From positions 124,001 to 188,000 of the forward strand of contig NZ_CANLNS010000005.1 in the NCBI RefSeq assembly GCF_947492715.1: a stretch of 64,000 bases of DNA, written 5' to 3'. Below are positions 24,511 to 33,461 of this stretch, in pieces. How positions within the stretch are numbered: the first letter of the stretch is position 1; every line of letters starts with the position of its first letter. The position numbers and the translations under genes were made by a program. Below the pieces are notes generated by a model, which was not told where the DNA came from, searched no databases, and saw only the letters and a list, made by a program, of their open reading frames with translations. The stretch is from an uncultured Psychroserpens sp. (lineage in GTDB: Bacteria > Bacteroidota > Bacteroidia > Flavobacteriales > Flavobacteriaceae).

Positions 24511-25875
24511 ATGTGCAATTCTTTAGTCAATAAGTATAATGTGGCAGGTCCACGTTATACGAGTTATCCAACAGTTCCGTATTGGGACAATCAATCGTTT
24601 TCATTAAAACAATGGAAATCGTCTTTATCTGTATCTTTTGATGAGAGTAACAATTCAGAAGGTATTAGTCTTTATATTCATTTACCTTATTGTGAGAGTA
24701 TGTGTACGTTTTGTGGCTGTAATAAGCGCATTACAAAGCAGCATGATGTTGAGTTACCTTACATAAAAACGGTTTTGAAAGAATGGAGTCTATATTGCGA
24801 GCTTTTAAATGGTCGCCCAAAGATTAAGGAACTTCACCTAGGAGGTGGGACACCTACATTTTTTTCTCCTGAAAATTTAAGTGTATTGATAAAAGGGATC
24901 CTACGAAAGGCAGCGCTTGCCGAGCATTTTGAATTTAGTTTCGAAGGTCATCCCAATAATACAACGCATCAGCACCTTCAAACATTATTCGATTTAGGAT
25001 TTTCCCGTGTGAGTTTCGGTGTTCAGGATTATAACAAGACAGTTCAAAAGGCTATTCATCGCGTGCAACCTTTCGAAAATGTGAAACAAGCAACGCGTTC
25101 AGCAAGAGCCATAGGTTATACATCTATTGGTCATGATATTATTTTTGGTCTCCCATTTCAGAATGAAGAGCATGTTGCTAAAACAATTGAACTCACAAAA
25201 GAACTGATGCCAGATCGCATAGCGTTTTATAGCTATGCTCACGTACCTTGGCTTAAAGGAAATGGGCAACGAGGTTTTAAGGAAGACGACTTGCCTTCGG
25301 GAACCTCTAAGCGTAAACAGTACGAATTAGGCAAAAGGTTGTTGAGTGAAGCGGGTTATCATGAAATTGGAATGGACCATTTTGCGTTAAAAACCGATTC
25401 ATTATTTAAAGCCATGCAAGAACAGAAATTACATCGGAATTTTATGGGATATACGGCTTCTAAGACACAAGCCATGATAGGTTTAGGTGTGTCTTCTATA
25501 AGTGATAGTTGGTATGGTTTTTCTCAAAACGTAAAAGGCATTGAAGCGTACTGTCATTTAGTAGACCAAAATATTATTCCGGTATATAGAGGCCATATTT
25601 TAAATGATGAAGACCTTGTTGTACGACAGCATATACTCAATCTCATGTGTAATTTTGAAACAAGTTGGACAGAAAACACAGGGCATTTAGAAATGCTAAA
25701 ACACAGTGTATTCAAATTACGGGAAATGGAGGTTGACGGACTTGTAGAACTCCATAATAATAGCATTAAAGTGACACCCAAAGGGAGACCTTATGTTAGA
25801 AACATATGCATGGCGTTTGACGTATTACTCCAAAGAAAACAACCCGAAACTAGGTTGTTCTCAATGACTATTTAA
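24511..25875 (+). CDS. hemN: oxygen-independent coproporphyrinogen III oxidase
   Basis: 454 residues from the ATG at 24511. Radical SAM cysteines sit in CESMCTFCGC (C61, C65, C68, with C70), and GGGTPTFF plus the N-terminal GPRYTSYPTVPYW are hallmarks of true HemN as opposed to HemW. It decarboxylates coproporphyrinogen III to protoporphyrinogen IX without oxygen, supplying heme under microaerobic conditions. An Fnr box precedes it, in line with its role alongside the cbb3 oxidase. The upstream ATG at 24421 is rejected because the promoter lies after it. Confidence 0.95.
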   Translation: MCNSLVNKYNVAGPRYTSYPTVPYWDNQSFSLKQWKSSLSVSFDESNNSEGISLYIHLPYCESMCTFCGCNKRITKQHDVELPYIKTVLKEWSLYCELLNGRPKIKELHLGGGTPTFFSPENLSVLIKGILRKAALAEHFEFSFEGHPNNTTHQHLQTLFDLGFSRVSFGVQDYNKTVQKAIHRVQPFENVKQATRSARAIGYTSIGHDIIFGLPFQNEEHVAKTIELTKELMPDRIAFYSYAHVPWLKGNGQRGFKEDDLPSGTSKRKQYELGKRLLSEAGYHEIGMDHFALKTDSLFKAMQEQKLHRNFMGYTASKTQAMIGLGVSSISDSWYGFSQNVKGIEAYCHLVDQNIIPVYRGHILNDEDLVVRQHILNLMCNFETSWTENTGHLEMLKHSVFKLREMEVDGLVELHNNSIKVTPKGRPYVRNICMAFDVLLQRKQPETRLFSMTI

Positions 25876-25888
25876 ATAAAGGTAAACT

Positions 25889-25907
25889 TATTCAAACGGT
25901 TTGAATA
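25889..25907. promoter_or_regulatory. 19-bp palindrome between hemN and uspA
   Basis: TATTCAAAC-G-GTTTGAATA is a perfect inverted repeat with 9-base arms. No T-run follows in the hemN direction, so an operator for uspA is as likely as a terminator. It does not resemble the Fnr or MarR boxes. Confidence 0.4.
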
Positions 25908-25938
25908 GGTTAAAAAAAATATAGATATAAACAAAAAA

Positions 25939-26769
25939 ATGTATCAAATGGATAAGATAATTGTACCCATAGATTTTTCTGAGTATTCTGAGTATGCTTT
26001 AGAAACAGCAGCTATTCTTGCAAAGCGAAATAATGCTGAAATTTTAGCATTGCATATGCTTGAAATAGAACGTGGTCGTGTAACCGATTCTAATAATGAA
26101 CACAATGAAAAAATGGTGTTCTTTTTGAAATTAGCCGAGCAAAAATTCGACGAGTTTTTAGCTAAGGAATTCCTTGATGGTGTAAATGTCACACCTATTG
26201 TAAAACACTTTAAAGTATTTAGTGAGGTTGCTGAAGTTGCTGAAGATCACAGTGCAGATATGATTGTAATGGGATCTCATGGAGCCAGCGGTTTGTCTGA
26301 AATATTTGTAGGTTCAAACACTGAAAAAGTAGTACGTCACTCTGAAATTCCAGTATTGGTCGTTAAGCAAAAACCGTCAAAATTAAACTTTGATACTGTC
26401 ACATTTGCCAGTGATTTTTCTACAGAAATGGTAGAGCCTTATGTGAAAGCACGTCAATTGTTTAACAATCTCAAATTGATACATGTTAATGTGCCAGGTG
26501 AAGGGTTTAGTAGTTCAATGGAAATGGAGTCTAAGGTGGCCGATTTTCTTCAAAAGGCCGATGGAAATTTAGATAAATTAAATGATGTGCATTACACTTC
26601 AGATTATACAGTAGAGAAAGGGATTTTAAATGCTTCAAATCTATTGGGAGCCGATTTAATAGCTGTTCCAACGCATGGAAGAAAAGGTTTGGCTCATTTT
26701 TTTACAGGCAGCGTTTCTGAAGATGTTGCCAATCATGCATCACTTCCAGTAATCACTTTTAAAATTTAG
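25939..26769 (+). CDS. universal stress protein, tandem UspA domains
   Basis: 276 residues with two UspA-like halves. The first (about 4-145) has VPIDFS, and VMGSHGASGLSEIFVGSNTE near 110-130 contains the GxxG...G(S/T) ATP-binding signature. The second half has a reduced version (VPTHGRKGLAHFFTGSVSE). Such proteins are induced by energy or oxygen stress. The ATG at 25948 (MDKIIVPIDF) is an equally good start. A perfect 19-bp palindrome lies 31 bases upstream, and hemN ends 63 bases before it. Confidence 0.92.
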   Translation: MYQMDKIIVPIDFSEYSEYALETAAILAKRNNAEILALHMLEIERGRVTDSNNEHNEKMVFFLKLAEQKFDEFLAKEFLDGVNVTPIVKHFKVFSEVAEVAEDHSADMIVMGSHGASGLSEIFVGSNTEKVVRHSEIPVLVVKQKPSKLNFDTVTFASDFSTEMVEPYVKARQLFNNLKLIHVNVPGEGFSSSMEMESKVADFLQKADGNLDKLNDVHYTSDYTVEKGILNASNLLGADLIAVPTHGRKGLAHFFTGSVSEDVANHASLPVITFKI

Positions 26770-26812
26770 TTTTAGTTCGTTTTAGTTAGTTATTAGAGCA
26801 TTTACTAAAACA

Positions 26813-26845
26813 AAAAAAGCTTGAGCAATTTGCTCAAGCTTTTGA
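26813..26845. terminator. bidirectional terminator between uspA and the S9 peptidase
   Basis: AGCTTGAGCA (26818-26827) pairs with TGCTCAAGCT (26831-26840) with a 3-base loop, an A-run on the left and TTTT on the right. It lies between convergent genes. Confidence 0.85.
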
Positions 26846-26864
26846 TTTTTTATCTTCAACTACA

Positions 26865-28817
26865 TTAGTTAGCGTCTTCAACTTCAATTTCGGTACTTTC
26901 AGTATCACCATCAACTGGCGCTTTATCGTTTTTAAGATGTTTATCTAAAAACTTTAAAATTCTACTGTAAGATTCTATCTGGTTTTCTTTCTTTACAAAA
27001 CCATGACCTTCATCTTCAAATAAAACATACTCAACAGGTACATTATTCTTTCTCACACCTGCCACAATTTCATCAGATTCTACCTGTAATACTCTTGGGT
27101 CTTGTGCACCTTGCAGTACAATTAAAGGTTTTGTTACTTTATCTGTATGAAACAATGGAGAAATACGCTTTAAACGAACAGAATCTGCAGAGAAAGGGTC
27201 TCCTAATTCTTTGTATAAAGATTCTCTAAATGATTCCCAATATGGAGGAATACTTTTTAATGTACGTATCCAATTAGTTACGCCAAATAGGTTCACACCA
27301 ACATCAAATTCTTCTGGTGTATAAGTTAAAGCAGCCATAGTCATATAACCACCATATGAACCTCCAATGATACCAATTTTATCGCCATCAATCTCAGATT
27401 GTCTAGCTAGCCAATTTTTACCTTCTACACAATCTTGTAGATCTTTTTCACCATGGTTTAAATCATCCATTTGAAAGAATGTTTTTCCATAACCACTGCT
27501 TCCACGATTATTAACAGCTAACACGGCATAGCCATGATTAACCATATATTGAATTAAAGAACTAAAACCTTGACGTGTTTGCCCTCCAGGTCCACCGTGA
27601 ACCCATACCATAGCTGGTACTTTGTTCTCTGATGATGCCTGATGCGGTAAATAGTAAATTGCAGGAATAACAGTACCATCAAAGGACTTAAATCGAATCA
27701 CTTTAGCGGTTACTAGATCTTCGGCATTAATTTCATCATTTAATACATTAGTGAGTTTGTGTTGTTCTTTCGTATTAAAGTTGTAGGTGTATAAATCGGA
27801 TGGTGCGTTAGACCCTCCAACATACATGCGCATCCATTGCTCATCATCACTAAAACTAACGCTTGTAATACTTTTATCACCAAAGTCTGGCAAGTCTATC
27901 GGCATGGAGGTTTCTGTATCAATAATTTCTATGGCATTTTTTCCATCTTCATTAACATAAACTACCATATACGATCCATCAGATGTGAAACCACTTCCCA
28001 TAATATCCCAAGATTTTTCAATGACTTTTTTCTTTTCTTTTGTGTTTAAGTCATAGGACATTAAATAAGAGAATTCTGCACCATCGTCTGTTGTATAGTA
28101 AAACACCGAATTGTCTTTTGAGAAATCTTGTGCTGAGTTTCCACTTAGATTATCATTAATTTTAGTCATTTCTTTAGTTGTAGCATCGTAAATAAATAAA
28201 TCACTATCATTCGTGTTTACCGTTTTCGACAGGGCAAAATAATTTTCATCATCTGACATACCACTAAAATTAAGACCGTCATTATTTTGATAGATCATTT
28301 CAGAAGTATAACCATCAATGGACATTTTGTATACATCAAAGAACCTCGGATCTCTTTTATTAGAACCAAAATAGAGATGTTTGTCATCTTTAGACCAACC
28401 ATAGAAGCTAGATTTGGCTCCTTTTTCGGGAGTAATATCTTTTATGGTACCATCTAATTCTCTCACAAAAAGGTGGTCTATTTCATCCCCATTTCCGTCG
28501 GCACGAAGTAACATTCTGTTATCATCAGGAAAGTAGGATTGTGCTACTATTGATGTGCTATCCGATTGTGTGATTGGAGTCATTTCTCCACCTTTAGATG
28601 GAATTGTATATACGTTGTAAATTCCTGAGCGATTACTCGAAACAAGTAAATTGCTATTGTCTGTAGAAAAACTTCCGCCACCAACGGCTTCGTTATCCAT
28701 AAATTGCTCAATGGTGTATTGCGGAATTTCGCGTTCGGCAATGGTCTTGTCTTTGGCATCCTCTTTACATGAAAAGAGAAGTACTATTAGACATAATCCT
28801 AAGAGTTTTGTTTGCAT
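26865..28817 (-). CDS. S9 family prolyl oligopeptidase-like lipoprotein
   Basis: 650 residues. A lipobox (LLFS-C17) is followed by a beta-propeller (about 35-370) and an alpha/beta hydrolase domain (about 390-630) with the nucleophile motif GGSYGGYM, an Asp in QGAQDPRV and the catalytic His in DEGHGF. This is the acylaminoacyl-peptidase/DPP-IV-like group of S9, which trims short peptides. Membrane-anchored in the envelope. The C-terminus is an acidic tail. It starts 15 bases after the BNR-repeat gene and is probably cotranscribed with it. Confidence 0.92.
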   Translation of the reverse strand: MQTKLLGLCLIVLLFSCKEDAKDKTIAEREIPQYTIEQFMDNEAVGGGSFSTDNSNLLVSSNRSGIYNVYTIPSKGGEMTPITQSDSTSIVAQSYFPDDNRMLLRADGNGDEIDHLFVRELDGTIKDITPEKGAKSSFYGWSKDDKHLYFGSNKRDPRFFDVYKMSIDGYTSEMIYQNNDGLNFSGMSDDENYFALSKTVNTNDSDLFIYDATTKEMTKINDNLSGNSAQDFSKDNSVFYYTTDDGAEFSYLMSYDLNTKEKKKVIEKSWDIMGSGFTSDGSYMVVYVNEDGKNAIEIIDTETSMPIDLPDFGDKSITSVSFSDDEQWMRMYVGGSNAPSDLYTYNFNTKEQHKLTNVLNDEINAEDLVTAKVIRFKSFDGTVIPAIYYLPHQASSENKVPAMVWVHGGPGGQTRQGFSSLIQYMVNHGYAVLAVNNRGSSGYGKTFFQMDDLNHGEKDLQDCVEGKNWLARQSEIDGDKIGIIGGSYGGYMTMAALTYTPEEFDVGVNLFGVTNWIRTLKSIPPYWESFRESLYKELGDPFSADSVRLKRISPLFHTDKVTKPLIVLQGAQDPRVLQVESDEIVAGVRKNNVPVEYVLFEDEGHGFVKKENQIESYSRILKFLDKHLKNDKAPVDGDTESTEIEVEDAN

Positions 28818-28832
28818 AGTGATTGGTTTTAG

Positions 28833-31800
28833 TTAATCTAATTTAAATGTTTTTAAGTCTTTAAAAGGGTTGGTTTTTACTTGTTCCATCTTTTCGCGGT
28901 AAGGCGCCCATTTGTCATTAAAGAATGTATTTACCTCTTCTATGACATTTTCTAAGGCAACTTTTGCGTTTTTGATTAATGTGGTCTCGGTTGTTGTTAT
29001 CCCATTTTGTCTAGAACCTACGTAGCTTCTGGCAAGATTTAAGCGCTGCATAACAGTTACTTCTGGATTTCTTGTAATGCCTTGTTTGCTATCATCTTTA
29101 CCTAAAAATGTATCAACAATACTATCGATACTTTTCATCACATTTTTAGAGGCTTTTATGTCTTCTTTGTACTTGTCTTTATCTAATTTACTAAGCACAG
29201 ATTGATACTCTTTTGCAATGTTTTTACTCTCAACTAGTTGTTTTACTGCATCTGCCGCGGTTTGCTGCATTTGCTCTAAGCGTTTATAGGTGTCATAAAC
29301 TTCATTAATATCGGATATTGATGCGTTGATTCTAGGATCTAACTTTACATTAATCATTTCTTCTGATGATTGATCTCCAAAATGCATGACTGCTTTATAA
29401 GTGCCTGGTTTTACAGAGACACCTCCAGGTTCATTATTTCGTTTTCTAATGCGCTTTGATGGATAGTCTACTCCGGCTTCATTCATGAACCATGTCCATT
29501 TATACAGTCCTGTTGAATCTGGTGCTTTACGTTTTAATGATCTAATTAAACGATCACCATCATAAATTTTGAGATGTATAGAATCCCATTTTACTTTGGT
29601 TTTGGTTTCTTCCAAAGCCATGTCCTTAGTTTCTTCTTTTTTATTGCCAGCTTCTTTTTTCATGTCGTCGATTTTTATGAAATAAGATAGTATGGCTCCA
29701 TAACCTCTATTTTCTCCACTGTATAATGCGTCACCACCAAAACGGCTACCAGTTGGTTGCTGATAGGCGGCTTGATAAGCCGTTGGAGGCGTAAAAAGTT
29801 CTAATTTTTGGTTAAGGACTTGCTTGTTTTTTGCTAGTGTTCGCAACGGGCGAATATCATCTAAAATCCAAGCCGCTCGCCCAAAAGTTCCAATAATTAA
29901 ATCATGCTCACGAGGATGAATAACTAAGTCTTTTACAGAAACTGTTGGAAAACCATTAGTCCACTTAGTCCAAGTATCACCAGCATTAAAAGAGATATAT
30001 AGTCCATCGTCGGTACCTAAAAACATTAAGTTTTTTTCTATAGGATCTTCAACAATAGATAGTGCATAACTTTCTACATCATTAGCATCGACAATACGTT
30101 GCCAAGTTTTTCCGTAGTCTTTAGTTCGGTAAGCGTAAGGTGTATAATTAAAGCGTCTATAATCGTTTGCAATGAGTAAGGCTTCTCCTTTGTTTTTATT
30201 AGAGGCTTTTATTTGTGCAATCCAACTTCCAGCAGGTAAGCCTTTGATGTTTTTAGAGACGTCATTCCAAGAATCACCACCATTGGTGGTGTAATGAACT
30301 TTTCCGTCGTCTGTTCCTACCCATAGCATGTTACGTTCAACAGGTGATGGCTCAATAACTAAAATGGTGGTATGATTTTCTGCTCCTGTAGCATCCATAG
30401 TAAGACCTCCACTTTCAGATTGTTTTTGTTTTTCAGGGTCATTTGTGGTTAAATCTGGAGAAATGACGGTCCATGTATCTCCCTTATCTGTAGATTTATG
30501 GACAAACTGACTTCCGAAGTAAAGTGTACTATTATTAAAAGGATCAATACTAATTGCAGCGTTCCAATTAAAACGTAGTCTTACTTCAGGATCTGGATGT
30601 GTTGGACGCACAGAATAGTTGTTTCCTGTTTGCCAGTCATAGCGACTTACAAACCCTTGTTGGCTCATAGACCATCCATATCTAGAATCGTCTTTATCTG
30701 GAACAACGTCAAAACCGTCTCCAAAGCTAATTTCTTGCCAATAACTATTACGAATACCTTGAGATCTCCATACGTATGCAGGACCTCTCCAAGATCCATT
30801 GTCTTGCATACCTCCATAGACGTTATATGGCGTTTCATTATCTACGTTGATGTGGTAAAATTGTGCGACAGGGAGGTTTCCAATAAATCGCCATGATTTT
30901 CCACCATCTTTGGTGATATTCATTCCTCCATCGTTACCATCTATCATAAAATTGCCATTTTCGGGATGAATCCACCAGGCGTGATGATCTGGATGAACAC
31001 CGTTACTAACACCATAGGCAGGCATAAGTTGTGTAAAACTTTTACCGCCATCTTCAGATACATTTACATAGGTATATATTGAATAGACGCGATTTTCATT
31101 TTGAGGGTCTACATAGATTTCAGAATAATAAAAAGGTCTGTTACCAATATCATTTTTATTATTAATCATTCTCCAGTTAAATCCACCATCTTCACTTTTA
31201 TATAGTGCATTTTTCTTGGCTTCAACTAAGGCATAAATCACATTGGGTTTGTTCGGGGCAATGGCTACACCAATACGTCCTAAATTCCCTTTTGGAAACC
31301 CTTCTTTGTCAGTAATTTTTTTCCAAGTTTTACCGCCATCATGTGTGATGTGTAAACCAGAACCTTCTCCGCCAGAATTGAAGAACCAAGGCTCGCGTTT
31401 GTGTTCCCAAAGTGCTGCAATTAATTTGTTAGGGTTTTTTGGGTCCATGACTAAATCTGCTGCTCCTGTTTTATTATTTGCAAACAAGATTTTAGTCCAA
31501 GTTTTACCACCATCTGTCGTTTTAAAAACGCCGCGTTCAGGATGCTCTCCCCAAGGCGAGCCTATTGCCGCAACGTAAACTATATCAGGATTTGTAGGGT
31601 CTATGATGACACGATGGATATGACGTGTTTTTTCGAGTCCCATGGGTTTCCAACTTTGACCACCATCTAAAGACTTAAAAATGCCATAACCTCCATTTAA
31701 ACTGTTTCTTGGGTTACCTTCACCAGTTCCGGCCCAAATAACACTTGGGTTTGATTGTTGGATGGCTATAGCTCCAATAGATGCTGTAACTTGCTTGTCG

Positions 31801-32036
31801 AATATTGGGGTCCATGTAATTCCTCCAGATTCACTTTTCCAAAGACCACCAGAGGCAGTACCAACATACATGATGTCTGGATTAGAATGCACAGCGTCAA
31901 TAGCTGTAACGCGTCCAGACATTCCACCAGGACCAATATTTCGTGGTGTCATGTTTTTTAATAGATCGAGAGAAACATCTTGAGCAAAGAGAGAAAGTGA
32001 TGCTATAAAAAGCATCAGGAACGTTGTTTTTTTCAT
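28833..32036 (-). CDS. large exported BNR/VPS10-like beta-propeller protein
   Basis: 1067 residues with a signal peptide (about 1-18, ending LFAQ). Some eight to ten Asp-box repeats of the form S-x-D-G-G-x-T-W (e.g. SESGGITW, KTTDGGKTW, ESGGLTMD) build one or two sortilin/VPS10-like propellers (about 40-740). The last ~300 residues are a beta-rich domain followed by a helical coiled segment (LEQMQQTAADAVKQLVES). No sialidase catalytic residues are evident, so glycosidase names given to such proteins are doubtful. Likely binds peptides or glycans with the S9 peptidase downstream. Confidence 0.88.
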   Translation of the reverse strand: MKKTTFLMLFIASLSLFAQDVSLDLLKNMTPRNIGPGGMSGRVTAIDAVHSNPDIMYVGTASGGLWKSESGGITWTPIFDKQVTASIGAIAIQQSNPSVIWAGTGEGNPRNSLNGGYGIFKSLDGGQSWKPMGLEKTRHIHRVIIDPTNPDIVYVAAIGSPWGEHPERGVFKTTDGGKTWTKILFANNKTGAADLVMDPKNPNKLIAALWEHKREPWFFNSGGEGSGLHITHDGGKTWKKITDKEGFPKGNLGRIGVAIAPNKPNVIYALVEAKKNALYKSEDGGFNWRMINNKNDIGNRPFYYSEIYVDPQNENRVYSIYTYVNVSEDGGKSFTQLMPAYGVSNGVHPDHHAWWIHPENGNFMIDGNDGGMNITKDGGKSWRFIGNLPVAQFYHINVDNETPYNVYGGMQDNGSWRGPAYVWRSQGIRNSYWQEISFGDGFDVVPDKDDSRYGWSMSQQGFVSRYDWQTGNNYSVRPTHPDPEVRLRFNWNAAISIDPFNNSTLYFGSQFVHKSTDKGDTWTVISPDLTTNDPEKQKQSESGGLTMDATGAENHTTILVIEPSPVERNMLWVGTDDGKVHYTTNGGDSWNDVSKNIKGLPAGSWIAQIKASNKNKGEALLIANDYRRFNYTPYAYRTKDYGKTWQRIVDANDVESYALSIVEDPIEKNLMFLGTDDGLYISFNAGDTWTKWTNGFPTVSVKDLVIHPREHDLIIGTFGRAAWILDDIRPLRTLAKNKQVLNQKLELFTPPTAYQAAYQQPTGSRFGGDALYSGENRGYGAILSYFIKIDDMKKEAGNKKEETKDMALEETKTKVKWDSIHLKIYDGDRLIRSLKRKAPDSTGLYKWTWFMNEAGVDYPSKRIRKRNNEPGGVSVKPGTYKAVMHFGDQSSEEMINVKLDPRINASISDINEVYDTYKRLEQMQQTAADAVKQLVESKNIAKEYQSVLSKLDKDKYKEDIKASKNVMKSIDSIVDTFLGKDDSKQGITRNPEVTVMQRLNLARSYVGSRQNGITTTETTLIKNAKVALENVIEEVNTFFNDKWAPYREKMEQVKTNPFKDLKTFKLD

Positions 32037-32150
32037 TTTTATCTTGATTAGTTGCTTTAAAGATACTAAAACATACTATTGATGATAAGTTAAAAAAGTT
32101 AAAACAACATCACAAATTGATTGAGGTTTGAGTTTTAAAAGGGAGAAACC

Positions 32151-32852
32151 TTAATTGAGTGTACTTAAAGCAATTTCTATCATTGTATTAAAAGTAGAGG
32201 CTCTTTCGTTGGCAGAAGTGTGTTGGTCGGTTACTAAAGAGTCTGAAATGGTTAATATTGAAAGCGCTTTTACATTATGTTTAGCCGCAATAGTGTATAG
32301 CCCAGCTGTTTCCATTTCAACACAGAGTACGCCGAATTCAGCCCACTTTTTAAAAGCATTTATGTCATCTTGATAGAATACATCAGAAGATAAAACATTA
32401 CCAGCTTTTATATTAATACTATGGTTTTTTGCATATTCAGCGGCCTTCATAAAGAGTTCGAAATTTGCTGTTGGTGCATAATCTGCGTTTATAAATCTGG
32501 AATTGTTAATACCAGAATTAGAGGAGGCAGCCATGGCAATAACGATATCTCTAATCTTAATGCCTTCTTGGTACGAACCAGCCGAACCCACACGTATTAA
32601 ATTCTTTACACCATAATCGTTAATGAGCTCATGACAATAAATTAAACATGAAGGTATTCCCATTCCTGTGCCTTGTACAGACACTCTTTTTCCTTTGTAA
32701 TGTCCAGTATAGCCTAACATGCCTCTTACGTCATTATAAAGGCTTGGGTCTTCTAAAAAGGTTTCGGCAATCCACTTTGCTCTCATTGGATCTCCTGGAA
32801 GTAATACAGTTTCCGCGATATCTCCAAAAGCTGCTTCAATATGTGTACTCAT
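32151..32852 (-). CDS. deoD: purine-nucleoside phosphorylase, DeoD type
   Basis: 233 residues, the normal length of hexameric DeoD. Visible motifs: GDPMRAKWIAE (phosphate-binding), MLGYTGHYKGK, RVGSAGSYQ and VEMETAGLY (ribose contact Met/Glu), and the catalytic Asp in TISDSLVT. It splits purine (deoxy)nucleosides to base and (deoxy)ribose-1-phosphate for salvage. Monocistronic; a 97-base gap follows the CBS gene and 114 bases separate it from the BNR gene. Confidence 0.95.
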   Translation of the reverse strand: MSTHIEAAFGDIAETVLLPGDPMRAKWIAETFLEDPSLYNDVRGMLGYTGHYKGKRVSVQGTGMGIPSCLIYCHELINDYGVKNLIRVGSAGSYQEGIKIRDIVIAMAASSNSGINNSRFINADYAPTANFELFMKAAEYAKNHSINIKAGNVLSSDVFYQDDINAFKKWAEFGVLCVEMETAGLYTIAAKHNVKALSILTISDSLVTDQHTSANERASTFNTMIEIALSTLN

Positions 32853-32890
32853 TCGTTTGGTTTATTAGTTTCTATTATGAAATTACAAAA

Positions 32891-32930
32891 TAAATCCTGA
32901 AAGATTACTTAATGAACCTTTTAGGATTTA
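32891..32930 (-). terminator. possible terminator of the CBS gene
   Basis: TAAATCCT (32891-32898) and AGGATTTA (32923-32930) form an 8-bp stem that can extend with GAAAG/CTTTT pairs around a loop of about 14 bases. It lies just beyond the CBS gene stop and before deoD. The T-run is weak, so the call is tentative. Confidence 0.4.
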
Positions 32931-32949
32931 AGGTTTTAATGATGACACA

Positions 32950-33369
32950 TTAAAACTGATCAATCAAGAAATTTATTAAATCTGTAGTAGTAACAATACC
33001 AACCAACTTATTATTATCTACTACAGGTAAAGCATGAAATTCTCTTTTAGCCAATATCTCGGCCACTTCTTTTATGGTAGAGTGGGAGTTAACACTAACC
33101 AAATTTTTAGCCATTACTTGTTCTAAGGTAAACATGTTATAGACTACGGTGTCTACATCTTGTTCTTCTGCGTCTATTGCATCTGCAAAACTGATTCTTA
33201 ATAAATCTGTATAACTAAGCATTCCTATAATTTGTTCGCCACTTATTACTGGGATGTGTCGGATATTATTTTTTTTAAACAATGATTCGGCGGTTTCCAG
33301 ATTATCGCTGAGATTTAAGGCGATAATATCTTTGGTCATAATTGTTGAAATGGGTGTTCTTTTTTTCAT
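32950..33369 (-). CDS. tandem CBS domain protein
   Basis: 139 residues consisting of just two CBS domains (about 5-65 and 75-138: TPISTIMTKDIIAL and LEQVMAKNLVSVN). Such stand-alone pairs bind adenine nucleotides and act as energy sensors by docking to partner enzymes. The gene has its own Fnr box with a well-placed -7 element and lies at the end of the cbb3 cluster, so it is likely induced when oxygen is low. Partner unknown. Confidence 0.88.
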   Translation of the reverse strand: MKKRTPISTIMTKDIIALNLSDNLETAESLFKKNNIRHIPVISGEQIIGMLSYTDLLRISFADAIDAEEQDVDTVVYNMFTLEQVMAKNLVSVNSHSTIKEVAEILAKREFHALPVVDNNKLVGIVTTTDLINFLIDQF

Positions 33370-33393
33370 AATCTTAGGTTTTTAATTCTATAT

Positions 33394-33437
33394 TAAAGTT
33401 ACCATAAGATGGACTGAAATTATATGATAAATATCAG
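33394..33437 (-). promoter_or_regulatory. Fnr-type box and -7 element of the CBS gene
   Basis: On the plus strand ATGA-TAAATA-TCAG (33424-33437) is a near-perfect dyad centred at 33430.5. On the minus strand TAACTTTA (33401-33394) matches the -7 consensus except for the last base. The centre lies 41.5 bases upstream of the start site expected at about 33389, the same geometry as at hemN and ccoS. Confidence 0.65.
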
Positions 33438-33461
33438 TTTGAATGAAATAATTCTTAAGAT

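Noticed and set aside
30597-31983. Several plus-strand frames inside the BNR gene
   Set aside because: They are antisense shadows of a gene with clear Asp-box repeats on the minus strand.
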